Assembly (NCBI RefSeq): GCF_049243985.1
Contig: NC_135378.1
Span: 42,132,941 to 42,196,940, forward strand
DNA length: 64,000 nt
Reading direction: 5' to 3'
Source: Paroedura picta
Taxonomy: Eukaryota > Chordata > Lepidosauria > Squamata > Gekkonidae
The translations under genes were made by a program, and so were the position numbers. Numbering within the stretch: the first letter of the stretch is position 1; each line of letters opens with the position of its first letter. Below are positions 23,831-35,021 of this stretch, one piece after another. The notes below the pieces were generated by a model. The model made no database searches, was not told where the DNA came from, and saw only the letters and a list, made by a program, of their open reading frames with translations.

Positions 23831-25729
23831 TTGCAAGCTACTTAGCCTAATCATTGCAAATGAAGTCCTAGTAAAAATATGGGATTTATTTCAAAATGAA
23901 TGTATACATCCAAGATAATGATATAATTACAGTCAAAATCCATCTACCACAGCTGCACTAAGCTTTGAAAAAAGAGGCAAGTGTGCAGAACACTATTCTG
24001 TAAACAACAAGTAATAATTCTGTCCTTAGGGATTCCAAGACTATAGTCTCAAAATTATAACTATGAACCACTTAGGTTCATGTAAAAAAATCCAAAAGCA
24101 GCCAAGAGTAAACTTTCAGTTTGCACAGAACTCTTTTTCAGGCAACATGTTCAGTATGAGAAGGTTTGGGACATACTGGAAATGCCCAAGGTTTGCAGCT
24201 TGGAAGTAACAGTCTTAAAAAGGGGATACTGTGGATATGACAGACCTTAACTAGATGGTGCTGGGTGCAAAATAAATGTCAATTTGTACAAAGGCAAAGA
24301 ATCCAAAAATGACTCTTCTTTTGAAAATGGGAAAACAACCATTCAGATCTGTCTCAAGCGTGCCTGGTCTTTCTCTCCCCACCTGCCTTTCCTCACAGAA
24401 TTGACTCTAAAGACGATTTTGAAATCTTGTAAGCATGGCTTCCATTTACACTTAAACTTAGAAAATCACCGACAAAGGGTAACAGGATTGTGTGCCTGTC
24501 TTGTGCACCGTCTGAATCTAATGTTTAATGGGAAGCAAGTTAGACCTTGGAATTTACTTTTCAAGTTCCTGTATTTACCACAGATTTTTTAGGGAGCAAG
24601 TCTAACAAGCAAGATTACTTCCGTTTTATTCCATGGGACTTATTCTCAAGAAGTGTTCTCAGGTAGAACACAAGCAGTGGCTACAGCTAAGGCTGCAGAT
24701 GGGTGCTTTGAAAATCAATTGCCATAAGCATGGGTGGGGGCAATAAGCCCAGGGGGGCAAGTAGCCACCAGCCAAGCAGTAATTACAAGGCAAACAAGAG
24801 GTGAAATATTGGATTGGTCTTGCCACTGACAAGATTCTCTCTTTTTCTTTGCCGACCGTTTGTTTGTGCAGCTATATTTAACGGCACTTGATTGAGGAAA
24901 TGTTGAAAATAGCAGTTAGGGCTTCCCTAATGAGACCTCTAGAGGAAAGCCGTGGCATTCAGAAGGCTTAGAAAGAATGGAGGAAGAGGAGGGGGCGGGG
25001 AAGAAGCATTAACTCTTGGCAAGAACGATTTCCACCCCTTGACAAAAAAGGGATACAGGGAGGGGGGGAAGACACTTGATTTTTTTTTTTCATCTCCTCC
25101 AGCATTGGCAATATCACCTTTTTATTTCTAAGAGTGATTTGAGGGCCATAATCTGATTTAAGTTGCTTATCCTCTTGCACAACAAACAGGATGGTGTTTC
25201 TGCCTCCAAAGTGATTTGTTTTATGCTCCTGGCCACTGGAGATGTTTCAGACTGCAAAGCTGATTTGACCCCCCCATCCTTTGACTCTGGCATCTCAGCC
25301 CTACAAAAGTTCCTCTTTTTCCTTCATCTTTCCACCCAGCCTTATTCGTTTTCATTTTTTCCCCTTGATCCCTGCGTTAGTGCACAGATCTTTCATCATC
25401 TCACAAGAGAAATGTACTGTGGCTGGTTTCTCTGCAGTAGATGGAGGCAACCACCTAAGCAGGTCTACTCAGAAGTCCCTTCTTAGTCAGAAAGAGTTCT
25501 CAGGACTGGAGCCTAACACATCTATCCTTCCGGAATTTATTTTTCTTCTCACAAACACACCATTGTCCATGTTCTCCTTCTATTTCAGCTTCTAATCCAA
25601 GATTCCTCTGTCCTTGGCATCTCCTCTCAGATGATCTCACATTTTGGTTAAGTTTTACAATTAACTATTAAAACACAGTCCAAGGAATCCTTGTGATTTA
25701 TGCAAACTTCAGGATGCTAACCTGGATGG
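23831..25729. other. intergenic DNA, candidate conserved block near 24.8-24.97 kb
   Basis: No gene. The part 24825-24965 (around TGTGCAGCTATATTTAACGG and GTTGAAAATAGCAGTTAGGG) is repeat-free and could be a conserved element. Open frames at 25163-25595 match nothing known and are left uncalled. Confidence 0.3.
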
Positions 25730-25900
25730 CCCAGGCAAGTCTTATCCCGTCAGACCTTGAAAGCTAAGCAGAATGAACCCTGGCTAGTATTTGGATGAGA
25801 GGCCTTGGGTGGTAGTTCCTCCAAGGAACACAAGGGGCATGATGCTACCTCCAAAGGTCCCTTACCTGGCTGCCAGGCAATCCATGGCTCTCCTGAATAC
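25730..25900 (+). repeat. 5S rRNA-derived SINE
   Basis: The head has TCCCGTCAGACCTTGAAAGC, TAAGCAGAATGAACCCTGGC and TAGTATTTGGATGAGAGGCC, clear 5S internal-promoter text. The body is diverged. It lies just left of the composition change at about 26 kb. Confidence 0.75.
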
Positions 25901-26039
25901 ACTATAAACATGGCATACAATAAATAGATAGTAAATACGCAGATTATACCTGGAGACCTAAATCTGTCTATGATTTATTTTATTTCGTATACGTCTTCGT
26001 ATTTTTGGTGCTATTAACACAAACACACCGGGTGCAGTT

Positions 26040-26440
26040 TTAAGGGCATTTTCTGCACAGCACGTTCGACTCTGTAGGTGCTGCAGCAGTACAGGCTGCA
26101 GCCAGAATGCTACCTTGCATGACAAGAGCCCCTGTCATTCCTAATGGAGCACCACGACACACCCAGGCACAATGCAGCCTTAGGGAAACCACATCTGCAG
26201 TATGGGCCGAATACTACTGACCAACCTGACAGGGGCTGTTCTTGGGATTATTGCTATCACACTTGGGAAATATTTGCCCAGCGCCCTACAAATGCTAAAG
26301 TTTATTATAAACGGCATGCGCCTGCTCAATGGCACGTTCACCCTCATCCAAGAAAACCCTCTAATATTTGTTCCTCCAAAACTCTGCCCTGAATTCATAG
26401 CAGCCTCGCAGCCGTGCTGGTCCCCAGAAATCCTGCAAAA
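26040..26440. other. unexplained transition segment before the CpG island
   Basis: Sequence changes here from AT-rich to mixed. Two overlapping + frames (26144-26392 and 26202-26471) are open but match nothing I know. The stretch 26195-26400 (around CTAAAGTTTATTATAAACGG and AATGGCACGTTCACC) is repeat-free and might be a conserved element. No function is assigned. Confidence 0.3.
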
Positions 26441-27062
26441 AGCAGAGGACTCGGTCGTGTGCCTGCTGTGAAGACAGCCCCGTGGCACGAAGCCGGCACC
26501 GGCGCGGTTACGGTATGTCAGGCACGCTGTCGCGCTCTCCGGACGCATTCCAGGGGGAAGGGTCGGGGGGGGGGGGCATCGGCTTCCGAAGAATGTCTCC
26601 GGCCGCAGAAGGGGCTGGAGGGATTAGCGGGCCCTCCGCGCGCGCCGGCCGGCTCTTCATTCCTTGCGCGCCGAGATAGCTCGAAGGAGCACGCGGAGGG
26701 CGGGGCTTAGGCCACGGGAAGGCGGGGCTTAGGCCTAGTGGGAGGCGAGAGCAGCTCGCTGCCAGGGATCCCCCAAGCTCCGTACCGTATTCCCCAGAAT
26801 AGTTTCCCCCATAAAATGGTAGAAGAGAACTGCTCCGGAGCAAGAATGTTCTGGAGAGACCATTTCCCTCCCCCCACACGCACCCCGAGATGCCCCTTCT
26901 GCCCGTCTGCCATTGGTTCCAGGGAATGATTCCAACTTTGGGGCGATGACTTAGCCCGTCGCACTTTTTAAACGGCAAATGGTCCAAGGCTACATATTTA
27001 GTGCGTGCTCGAACTCCTCCGAGACCGAAAGGCTCTGGGACGTGAGGGAGGGGGGAGAGGCG
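26440..27062. promoter_or_regulatory. CpG island about 16 kb upstream of HAND2
   Basis: The stretch is dense in CpG (strings such as GCGGGCCCTCCGCGCGCGCC) and has a tandem GC-box-like motif, GGCGGGGCTTAGGCC, twice near 26700-26735. CpG density falls off sharply on the left side. It could be an orphan promoter island, for example of a non-coding transcript, or a Polycomb-type island of the HAND2 domain. No TATA box or coding exon can be tied to it. A GATGACTTAGCC string and a TACATATTTAG string lie at its right edge. Confidence 0.55.
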
Positions 27063-27162
27063 GTGATGGGTGATAAGAGAAATCCACGCCCTGCAAAACT
27101 TCGGATTCAGCTCAGCCTATAGGATCTCGGTCGTGATCCACAGAAATCTCCATCAGCAAAAT

Positions 27163-27368
27163 GAAGAAGAAGAGTTGGTTCTTATATGCCTCTTTTCTCT
27201 ACCCAAAGGAGTCTCAAAGCGACTTATAATCACCTTCCTTTTCCTCACCCTACAACAGACACCCTGTGGGGTGGGTGAGGCTGAGAGAGCCCTGATATTA
27301 CTGCTGGGTCAGAACAGTTTTCTCAGTGCTGAGGTGAGCCCAAGGTCACCCAGCTGGTTGCATGTGCA
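27163..27368 (-). repeat. tRNA-derived SINE, reverse orientation
   Basis: The minus-strand copy runs from a truncated head at the right (GCAACCAGCTGGGTGACCTT) through GTGTCTGTTGTAGGGTGAGG to AGGCATATAAGAACCAACTC and a TTC tail at the left. The tRNA head itself is missing, which is a 5' truncation. Confidence 0.85.
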
Positions 27369-27845
27369 AATCTCATATTGCTTGGTACAATGCAGGTATT
27401 ACTTAGTTCTTGCCCCGGATTTTTTGCTGTTTTTGGACTGACCTCACCAGGGGTGTAAATTCAGGAGGCGGGGAGTGGGGTGCTAGGGGGCTCTAGCCCC
27501 ACCACCACCACCATCAGTGCCAAGTCATATTGACAATGTCACAGTAACAATGACAGCTGCTGTACTTATAGGCAAAAGCAGCAAAACTCCCATTCTGCAG
27601 GAAATAAAACTCCATATTTGCTATAGCTTCACACCAGTCGAAACCAGGAAAAGACATTTATTTTGGACTGTGTGGCATAGCTGGTTGGTTTGACTATATA
27701 GAGAGAAGAACCTTCTCACCAGGATGGAGCAAGGGTATCTTGGGTGATATAGAAGGAACACATCAAGAGGGGCTGTGACAAAATGTGCATATTGCAATTT
27801 TAAAAATGTGCGTACTTGTTCATGTTTTGTGGATCTCAAACATCT
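27369..27845. other. intergenic DNA, nothing recognised
   Basis: No gene or clear repeat. Confidence 0.3.
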
Positions 27846-27849
27846 GACA

Positions 27850-28870
27850 TTTATTCTATGTTGCTGGCTCTCCAGGTGGATTCCTGGAGGCTGGAGTGGA
27901 ATGGTTTCAGCATAGTTGCATGAAACTCAGCTCCTCAAAGATGGAGTTCCTTTGGACAGGTGGGTAGGGGTCAGACCAGGAGGTGCGCCTCCCACATCTG
28001 AACAGTGTGCAACTTAAAACTGCACAATCTGTTAGGAACTTGGGCATGATCCTTGTTGCTTCCTTAACCGTGGAAGCTCAAGTCACAAAAGTAGCCCCAC
28101 TGGCATTTTTCCATCTCTGCCAAACAAGCTACTAGTTTGTTTGGCCCCAGAACACTTCACCACAGAGACCTATACAACAGTCACCTCTAGGCTGGATTAC
28201 TGTAACTTTCTCTATGCAGGCATTTCCTTATCCCTGCTCTGGTCTAAAATGCAGCTGCTAGCATCTTTACCCAAACACCATTGAGAATCTACATTACCAC
28301 AATCTTTCCACCGTTGCACACGCTATCAATTGAGAACCAGATCAGGTTTAAAGTATTGGTACTCACCTTCAAGGCCATGTATGGCTTGTCCATATCCCCC
28401 AAAGAGTGGTACACTCCATCCACTCTAACAGATTGGTGATCCTTGGCCCCAAAGAAGCCTGCCTGGTCTTGACAAGAGCCAGGGCCTTTTCAGCTGTGGC
28501 CCCAACCTAGTGGAGTGACCTCCCTAATGAAATCAGGGCCCTAATAGAACTTAAACAGTTCTGTAGGGCCTGCAAAATGGAGCTCTTCTGCCAGGCTTTC
28601 GGCTGAAGACCAACAATGTAGGACCTCCTGCAGCCTGGATCCACCCCTGTCAGGCAGCCCCACTGCCCCCAAGCTCACAGTTTCCTCCTTCTCAATTGTT
28701 GCAGTTGCTCATGTTTTCAAGTTATGTTGCTGTTGCCTATTAACTGAAATGATCGGTATGTTCTGTTCTCAGTTGTTAAAAGTAGTTTAATGCACATTCT
28801 ATTTCATTGGTTCTATGTACACTGCCCTGAGATGGTGCACAAATTATAGAGAGTAGATTCAGTCCCTTGA
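27850..28870 (+). mobile_element. L3/CR1-like LINE, 3' part of ORF2
   Basis: Short reading pieces in the + direction match the C-terminal part of reverse-transcriptase ORF2 of the CR1/L3 clade. GCTCCTCAAAGATGGAGTTC fits the 'SSKMEFLW' region. CTAGGCTGGATTACTGTAAC gives SRLDYCN, followed by FLYAG. CAGATCAGGTTTAAAGTATT gives 'QIRFKVL', followed by a Tyr/His-Gly-Leu region. The 3' part gives ARAFSAVAP, WSDLPNEIRALIEL and MELFCQAF. Stops and frame changes interrupt it, so it is a dead, 5'-truncated copy. The 3' end near 28830-28870 (TACACTGCCCTGAGATGGTG) fits a LINE 3' UTR. Exact clade is from memory. Confidence 0.8.
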
Positions 28871-30229
28871 GCATGTATCTTCTGAGGAGAGAGGGGATCC
28901 TGGGGTGAAAGCAGATGGATATGCACAAAGCTTGTTGAGATTTGCTTCTCACTTCATGCTACAGTTACTGATGCTTGTGTTTGGTTGTTTGGACACATTA
29001 GACACAACTCTTCAAAAGAGTAAATACAGTTCCATCAAGCAGAACATCTTCTCACTTCTTCAAAGCAGAGTACAAAGCAACTACAGAGCAACTTTGAACA
29101 CTTCTTATCTCAGACTGTCATGGCAGGAAAAAATTAGACTTAGAGAGTCCTACTGTTCCTAGGTGCAGAAAACCTGCACGGCATATTGATGCTGGATGTG
29201 TTCCTCACCAGTTTCCATCTCCTAAGGATTTTTACAGGAAAATCTTTTATGAAATTATCGATAATGTCTACAGCAGTTTACACAATCACTTTTCCTCAGA
29301 TGTGTCCCCCAATACATGAGCAAAATTGAAGCATTTGCTATAAGAGAAGATGATAGTACGCACATTCTCATGCCTTCATAGAAATTGATCTTAGTGTTGT
29401 AAGTAATGGGTTCATTCAAAGAACATCAACTAGAATCAACACATTTAGTGTCAAGTACAGGGTTTTTAAAATTGTAACTTCTTGACCAGTGGGTTGTACT
29501 AGGGCAATCTGTATATGGAAACTTCGACGGATAGATGAGATATGGCAGGAGAGGATGCTTCTGGGAGCAGGAGAAGGACTCCTAGGGGATTAGGAGAATA
29601 CTTGATTGTATTGTAATTTTTAAAACGTAAATAAATAATGTGTGTTGTTAATTAAAAGTTAAAGTTATATTTCAGCTATCTGAAGATCATTTGCTGAAGC
29701 CAAATGTGTTTTACAAGCTGAATCTAGAAGGCAGAAATTAATTACGCACAGGAATGCAGTCATTTCCCATAAACTGATTTGTGATTTTAATAATAAATAA
29801 TAATAATAAAAAGGTGGACTTTTAAAGCATTGTGCTAAGAAAGCAAGGTATATAAAATCCTAGGTGGCATGACTGTGGGTTTTATTTGGAGTTTTGGCTA
29901 TGGGCACTGTTCTGAATGGCCTCAAAATGTGCTTCGACTCACACTTAAAGTGAGATGATAGCTGCAAGAACTCTAAACTCTGTACATTTTCCCTCCCTAA
30001 ATCCCCCATGGCCCCACCTCCATAGGCCCCTCCCTGTGATGTCACTGGCTCCTCCCTGTGATGCTACCGGCCCTTGGCCTTCACCCCCACCTCCGACCCC
30101 GAAATTAAGAAGTCTCCACCCCTGGTCCCCGTTGTGGACTCAATGCTATCCTTGGCACAGTAGGCTCCGTCCCTCCTCCCCATTTTGCAAGAACACCTCT
30201 GGCTTCCCCACCGGATTTCAATTGACCGG
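28871..30229. other. AT-rich interlude in the GC-rich half, no gene
   Basis: Sequence between the LINE and a hairpin MITE shows no gene. An (AAT)n-like run lies at about 29788-29810. An open + frame at 28905-29162 matches nothing I recognise. Confidence 0.35.
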
Positions 30230-30335
30230 GTTGGATAATGCACTTTCAGTGTGCTTTTGCAGCTGGACTCCCCTGTGCGAAACAGGAAATTCTAGTCCTA
30301 AAGGGCATTGAAAGCACATTTTCCAAGTGTGCAGA
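30230..30335. mobile_element. hairpin MITE, copy 2
   Basis: Left arm GTTGGATAATGCACTTTCAG and right arm AAGCACATTTTCCAAGTGTG are imperfect inverted repeats around GCAGCTGGACTCCCCTGTG. It shares its centre with the copies at 22.35 and 48.95 kb. Confidence 0.7.
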
Positions 30336-31312
30336 ATAGTGAGCTTCAGTAGGCAGCCGTCAGCACTGCAACACCTTTGCTCCTTGCCAACTATTGTGGG
30401 GCAGTGTGACCTACAGGTTAGAGCACCATTTCCAATGCCTGTGAAAAGAAGCGGAGCTCCAGAGGCTCTCCATGCCTGGCTTCTTCTCCTTTCAGAGGTT
30501 GAGAGGAGGACTGCTGGAAACCCCTGGGAGTGGCCGGTTTTTCTTGTGAGGTTAGGAGGCGGGGCTAGTTTAATGCCATCCTTTCCTACACTAACCGAGT
30601 GATTGTCCCGGATTCTGATTTTACCAAGAGGGTCATGGGAAGGCCGCTGCCAGGGTTGCCAGCTGCCTGGAGAAAGAAATACTCTGTCCCTTCGACAGAG
30701 GTTTGGTTGGATGGGATGTGCCTCCACAGCCGCCCCCCCCAAGACTCTGTTAAATGGATAGGACTTCCCCCCCCCCCCCAGTCCTGTTGGCTACCCTGCC
30801 GAGGAATCCCCCTGCACTCTTATTTATTATGAGGGGAAGCGCTGCAGTTCCCTACTCACGGGGGCAGATCGACTGAAGAGTGAGTCCCATCATGTTCTTC
30901 CGTGGGTAATGTCCCGAGGGTTGCTATGCCGCCGGTCTTGCCTGGTCTCTAACTTCATGCGCTACGTTCGAAAGCGAGAGACAGGATGCGGGGAGGGAGG
31001 GATCGTCAGCAGGGCTCTGGCTGAGAGATGGCTGAGGGAGAGGCTCTCCACGCCAAGCACCGGCTGCTGTTTGATGTCTTTATAGCTCGACCCTCCGCCC
31101 TGCGCACGACACAGCACTTGTTTTAGGGCGATTATAAATCCGGCACTGCAATCCAGAAAGCAATTAAGTGGCTATCTTCAAATATTTGTTTCTTCACTAG
31201 CCTGCTTCCCTTGGGGCTGTGGGGTTCTGGACGGCTGCTCAGCTCCGTTTCCTGGGGTAGATTCGAGGTGGTTACCAGTCACTCTCCCACAGCGATTCGG
31301 TCACAGTGGGGT
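30336..31312. other. GC-rich intergenic DNA with a candidate conserved block
   Basis: The stretch 30840-31110 is CpG-rich. Positions 31065-31210 (around GTCTTTATAGCTCGACCC and GGCGATTATAAATCCGGCAC, then AGCAATTAAGTGGCTATC) look like a constrained regulatory sequence because they mix AT-rich factor sites with CpGs and match no repeat. A GGTTGCCAGCTGCCTGGAGA string at 30652 is a fragment of a dispersed repeat. Confidence 0.35.
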
Positions 31313-31522
31313 TTTTTTTAATTAATTTAAAAAAAATTGACGGTTGTTCTCCTTTCTCCCGAATGGGGCCCAAGGCGGTATACCGTGTTATCGTCTCCTC
31401 TGTTTTATCCTTATGAAACCCTGCGAAGTAGGTGAGGCTGGGAGTGGGTGACTGACCCCCAGGTCACCCAGCAAGCTTCAGTGGCAAAATGGGGATTCGA
31501 ATCCAGGCGCTCTAGCCAAGAC
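31313..31522 (-). repeat. tRNA-derived SINE, reverse orientation, older type
   Basis: On the minus strand it reads TTGGCTAGAGCGCCTGGATT (head), a B-box region GGATTCGAATCCCC, GCTTGCTGGGTGACCTGGGG, CCTACTTCGCAGGGTTTCAT and GGCGGTATACCGCC-type 3' text, ending in an AT-rich tail. Same layout as the copy at 18.96 kb. Confidence 0.7.
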
Positions 31523-32060
31523 ACAGCACGGTGTCTAAGGTAGAATGCATCGTCCTTTTTCAATGTGCTTCTCCATCTGGCATTAACTATTCTGTCCCAC
31601 TCAAAATAATGGGGGGTCCAGGACTGAAGGAGATGGGAATTCCCCTTGTTCAGTCTGGATTGCAGTCAAGGAGCTCGGGATACGGTCGTGAGATTCCTGA
31701 AATTGTTGGGACAGGAGGAAGGGCCCAGACCACCCCTGGTGGGAAAGTGCTACTGGAGCCCCTCTGCCCTATCTGTCCCTCGAGGGAATAAAAAGATATA
31801 TTTTTATTCTAGGCAGGAGTGCCCAAGACCGTGAAAAAATAAGACTTCAGACGGGCTTATACAAACTAGTGAAAGCGGTTTCTAAAATGAGAACATTGGT
31901 GGAGGGAGGAGTAAACAAAAGCTTCTTACATGTATACACAGGCATTCAAATTGCAAATGCATTCTTCTGGGCTTTTTCTTTTATTTCATCCAGATTTTCT
32001 CATGCGCGCTTGATTAATGATAGTAAGTGTGATCTCTGTCGAAATATACTGTTCATGGTT

Positions 32061-32082
32061 AGACGGACAGACAGACAGACAG
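32061..32082. repeat. (GACA)n short tandem repeat
   Basis: Five to six GACA units in a row. Confidence 0.9.
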
Positions 32083-32274
32083 ACCCCAGAAGAACCCCTA
32101 GGGGCATGGAAGCTCTTGTGGGATGCACATTCAATTCATTGGGATTTTGTAGAATAAGTTTGGTCCATTTTTGATCCGACTGCCAGAATGGTGTCGATAT
32201 GTGCATGCGCCTTTATGGCCCTTAGTTTACTGTTATGGTAGGGTATTTTTCCTTGTTCATTTGTTGGTGGCACT

Positions 32275-32392
32275 GCACTTTCACGCACATTAAATGATGC
32301 ATTTTCAATCCAGTTCAGCGGCTCTTTCCAAGCAGATTTTGCCATGTCTCACTGTGCATCAAAAGGACATGATTTTGTGTGCATGAAAGCGC
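32275..32392. mobile_element. hairpin MITE, copy 3
   Basis: The left end GCACTTTCACGCACATTAAA and the right end, minus strand, GGCGCTTTCATGCACACAAA are imperfect inverted repeats. They match the ends of the copy at 22.35 kb. Confidence 0.7.
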
Positions 32393-33119
32393 CAGTTTTA
32401 GTCAGTCTCTTCAGGAAGGCTGATTTTCTTAGCCAGATTTAACATTGGATCTGAAATGCATGATTCAGTGGAATCCGGTTGACTTTCCAGTGCTGAGAAC
32501 TGTGGAGCTCAGCCTGCTGAGAAGGCCGGAGAGGATTCACCCAGGTGGGCTGAGCCTTCAGGAGATGTTGCCAGGAGCAAAGCCCCAGAGCGCGAGAGGC
32601 AGCCCGCGAGCCAGCTTGGCTTTGTCGGTAATGAAACCAGGAACCCGGCCTTAGCAGCCAGGGTTGCGAAGGATGCTTGCGTTCCTGTCGGGTCGAAAAG
32701 GGTCCTGCCAGGAGGAGACCTTTTCCAGCAAGGCTTGGCTGGGAGATCTCAGGTTTCCCTCTGGGCTCGGCTTCATTTGATGCTACCGAGGAGTGATGCT
32801 CCTCTGCCTGTCTGCACCCCCTCACCAGGCCTCTGGCCAAGCCAGACTGGCTGCATCCACCTCGGGCACGGGGATATCTTCCTCGGGAAGAAGGAGCGGC
32901 AGGGGGCCTCCTTTCCTTTGCCTGCCTGTTTCCTTTGAACACGGGGAGATGGGCATTTTTGGAGGCCCCACCAGCACTGCTCCCGCCGTTTGCTCCAGGC
33001 GCACAACCACAAGCATAGGGGGGGTGCGGGGGTGTCTTTTGCAGCCGGCTCAGCCAGCCTAGCTCCCGCGGGTCCCCTCCCCAGCCGCCCGGCCGCCTTT
33101 GCGCTTTTTCCAGGAAGCC

Positions 33120-33545
33120 TCCCATGTTTGTGTTATGACATTTCTGTTTGTAATTATTTTTTATTTTAATTTATGTCATTTTTAACATGAGCCAGAACAT
33201 TTTTCCCTCGGCGCGTTTTGTACACAATGGCTCTCTTGATGATAAGATGTTCTTTCCTATCCTCTGGTCGGTCCCCCCACCCCAGCCCGGTTTCCCAACG
33301 TGTTTACCCGTCTCTATTAGCGGTTTTCTAATATGTCCCCTCCCGCCCCCCTCTGCCTGGGCGTCTTGGTAAAAAAACTTGCCCTGTCTTGCTTTATTTG
33401 TTTGTGTGAAATTTAGTTTGAAAGGAGATCAGACGAGAGCAGGACGGGTTTGTCATGCGAGAATGACCAAGTGACCCGGAGCCTGATTATCTGTCATTAT
33501 CTGGAGTCTCGGCGTGTCCCAATTACCAGCCCGGCCTCCCTCCGC
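33120..33545. promoter_or_regulatory. candidate HAND2 enhancer with twin GATA sites
   Basis: The block is bounded by GC-rich DNA but is itself AT-rich (GTAATTATTTTTTATTTTAA), without repeat homology. It contains GATAAGATG at 33241 and two same-strand TTATCT sites at 33487-33492 and 33497-33502, exactly 10 bp apart. An AATTACC homeodomain-type site follows. A GATA-dependent cardiac enhancer upstream of mouse Hand2 is established; identity of this block with it is inference. It lies about 9.2 kb upstream of the predicted start of transcription. Confidence 0.5.
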
Positions 33546-33972
33546 CGGCTCAATTACGCAGCCGGCCGGGCAGAGAGGGCGGCGGGCCCGGGAGGATCTG
33601 CGCCTCGCCCACGCCCGCCCCTCTCGCCGCTGCAGGAAAGGAAGCCCAAGCCCCAGAGGCAGGCAAGGAAGGGAGGCTCGGTTCGGTTCTCGGTCCCAGC
33701 ATCAGAACTGGCCTTGGAGGTCAAGAAAAGATCCTTAGTCGCTCAGAGCCGGCAGGATCCAGTCGCAGGTTGCGCGTGGCCTTAATTCTCCCTGGGATTC
33801 ATCATTGTTTTTTAAGCACACAGTTCTGCCTGAATCGCGCCCCGTTTGTCCCTGCCAAAACTCGCCTGAGCCCTCCCAGCCAAAGCGACTCGCAGAGTCT
33901 TCTTGCTTTTTTAGAAAGGCAGGAGAAGCCTTCCAGTGGCTTCCTCCGACACCCCATGAACTGCCCTCCTCC

Positions 33973-34230
33973 CAGCCAGCTTCCAGTCGTGGTCAAGAGA
34001 AGGGCTTTCTAATCCGGAGAGCTGGGTTGGATGCCCCACTCCTCTTCCAAGTGCAGCCAGCTGGGTGACCTTGGCCTGTCACAGCCCTGTTCGGTTCTCA
34101 CAGAGCAGTTTCTCTCTCAGCCCCACATTCCCTTAAGGGTATCTGTTGTGGGGAAAGGAAGGAAGGCGATCCTAAGCCACTTTTGATACTCCTTCGGGAA
34201 GTGAAAAGTGTGGTATAAAAACCTTCCCCT
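33973..34230 (+). repeat. tRNA-derived SINE
   Basis: Diverged + copy: CAGCCAGCTTCCAGTCGTGG head, CTTTCTAATCCGGAGAGCTG, AGTGCAGCCAGCTGGGTGAC, TATCTGTTGTGGGGAAAGGA, CTCCTTCGGGAAGTGAAAAG and GTGGTATAAAAACC. It immediately follows the GATA-containing block by about 400 bp. Confidence 0.8.
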
Positions 34231-34936
34231 CCCCCACTCCCTGGGGGGCATTGCGGGGGAGTTTTGCACAGACGCACCGGTCCTGGTCCCGAGGCTGTGG
34301 GCTTCGTGTAACCATCCAACGACAGGGAATCCGACAATATACTTGTCACCTGTAGAATGTGCAGAGGCTCCTTTTCTGTTTTGCTCCAAATTGAGTCATT
34401 CCCCCTTCCCCTCCCCCCATAAAAAGAGATTCTCAGCCTCGACCTTTGGCGATTCTCCCCACCTGTTTGCTAAGACTCCCATGTCCTCCGAAGCAGCATC
34501 TTCCATCCACGAACAGCCTTCCCCGTCAGAAAAGGCTTTCTGATTTCAGCCGATCCTCTTCTGCACGTGGGACCCTTGCCTCGCTCTGCCACTCCCCACC
34601 TTTACCCCCAGTTGCTCTTTGCAGTAGAAATTGGATAGCTTGAAGATGCAGCGGGGGATGGAACTTCACCTGTTGGACAGTCTGAAAGGCACAAAAGCCC
34701 TGCGGTTGTGTGAGATGTGGCGGGATCCTGGCAGCCCTGATGGCTGAGGGGCTTGTTGTGGTTTCACAAAGAAGGCAACCGAGCTCTGGAGGGAAGCGGC
34801 GGAGACCCTTCACCTGGGGCTCCTTGAAAGCCCTCTCCCGGGTGAGGCGCTGAGGACAAGGGGCTGAGGGTCCAGGCGGCAGGGAGAGGGAGTGGGGCTT
34901 TGCCTGTAGGTTTGGCCCCTGGCATCAGTTCTTGGA

Positions 34937-35010
34937 TCTCCAGATCTCAGCAGGGTCGGCCATGCCTAATATTCGGATGAGAGACCTCCACGGAATACCA
35001 GGAGGGCGGA
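34937..35010 (+). repeat. 5S rRNA-derived SINE head fragment
   Basis: ATCTCAGCAGGGTCGGCCAT with CCTAATATTCGGATGAGAGA and CCTCCACGGAA follows the 5S-SINE head. The rest is missing or merges into the Penelope-like repeat that begins at 35022. Confidence 0.6.
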
Positions 35011-35021
35011 GGCAGACCGTG

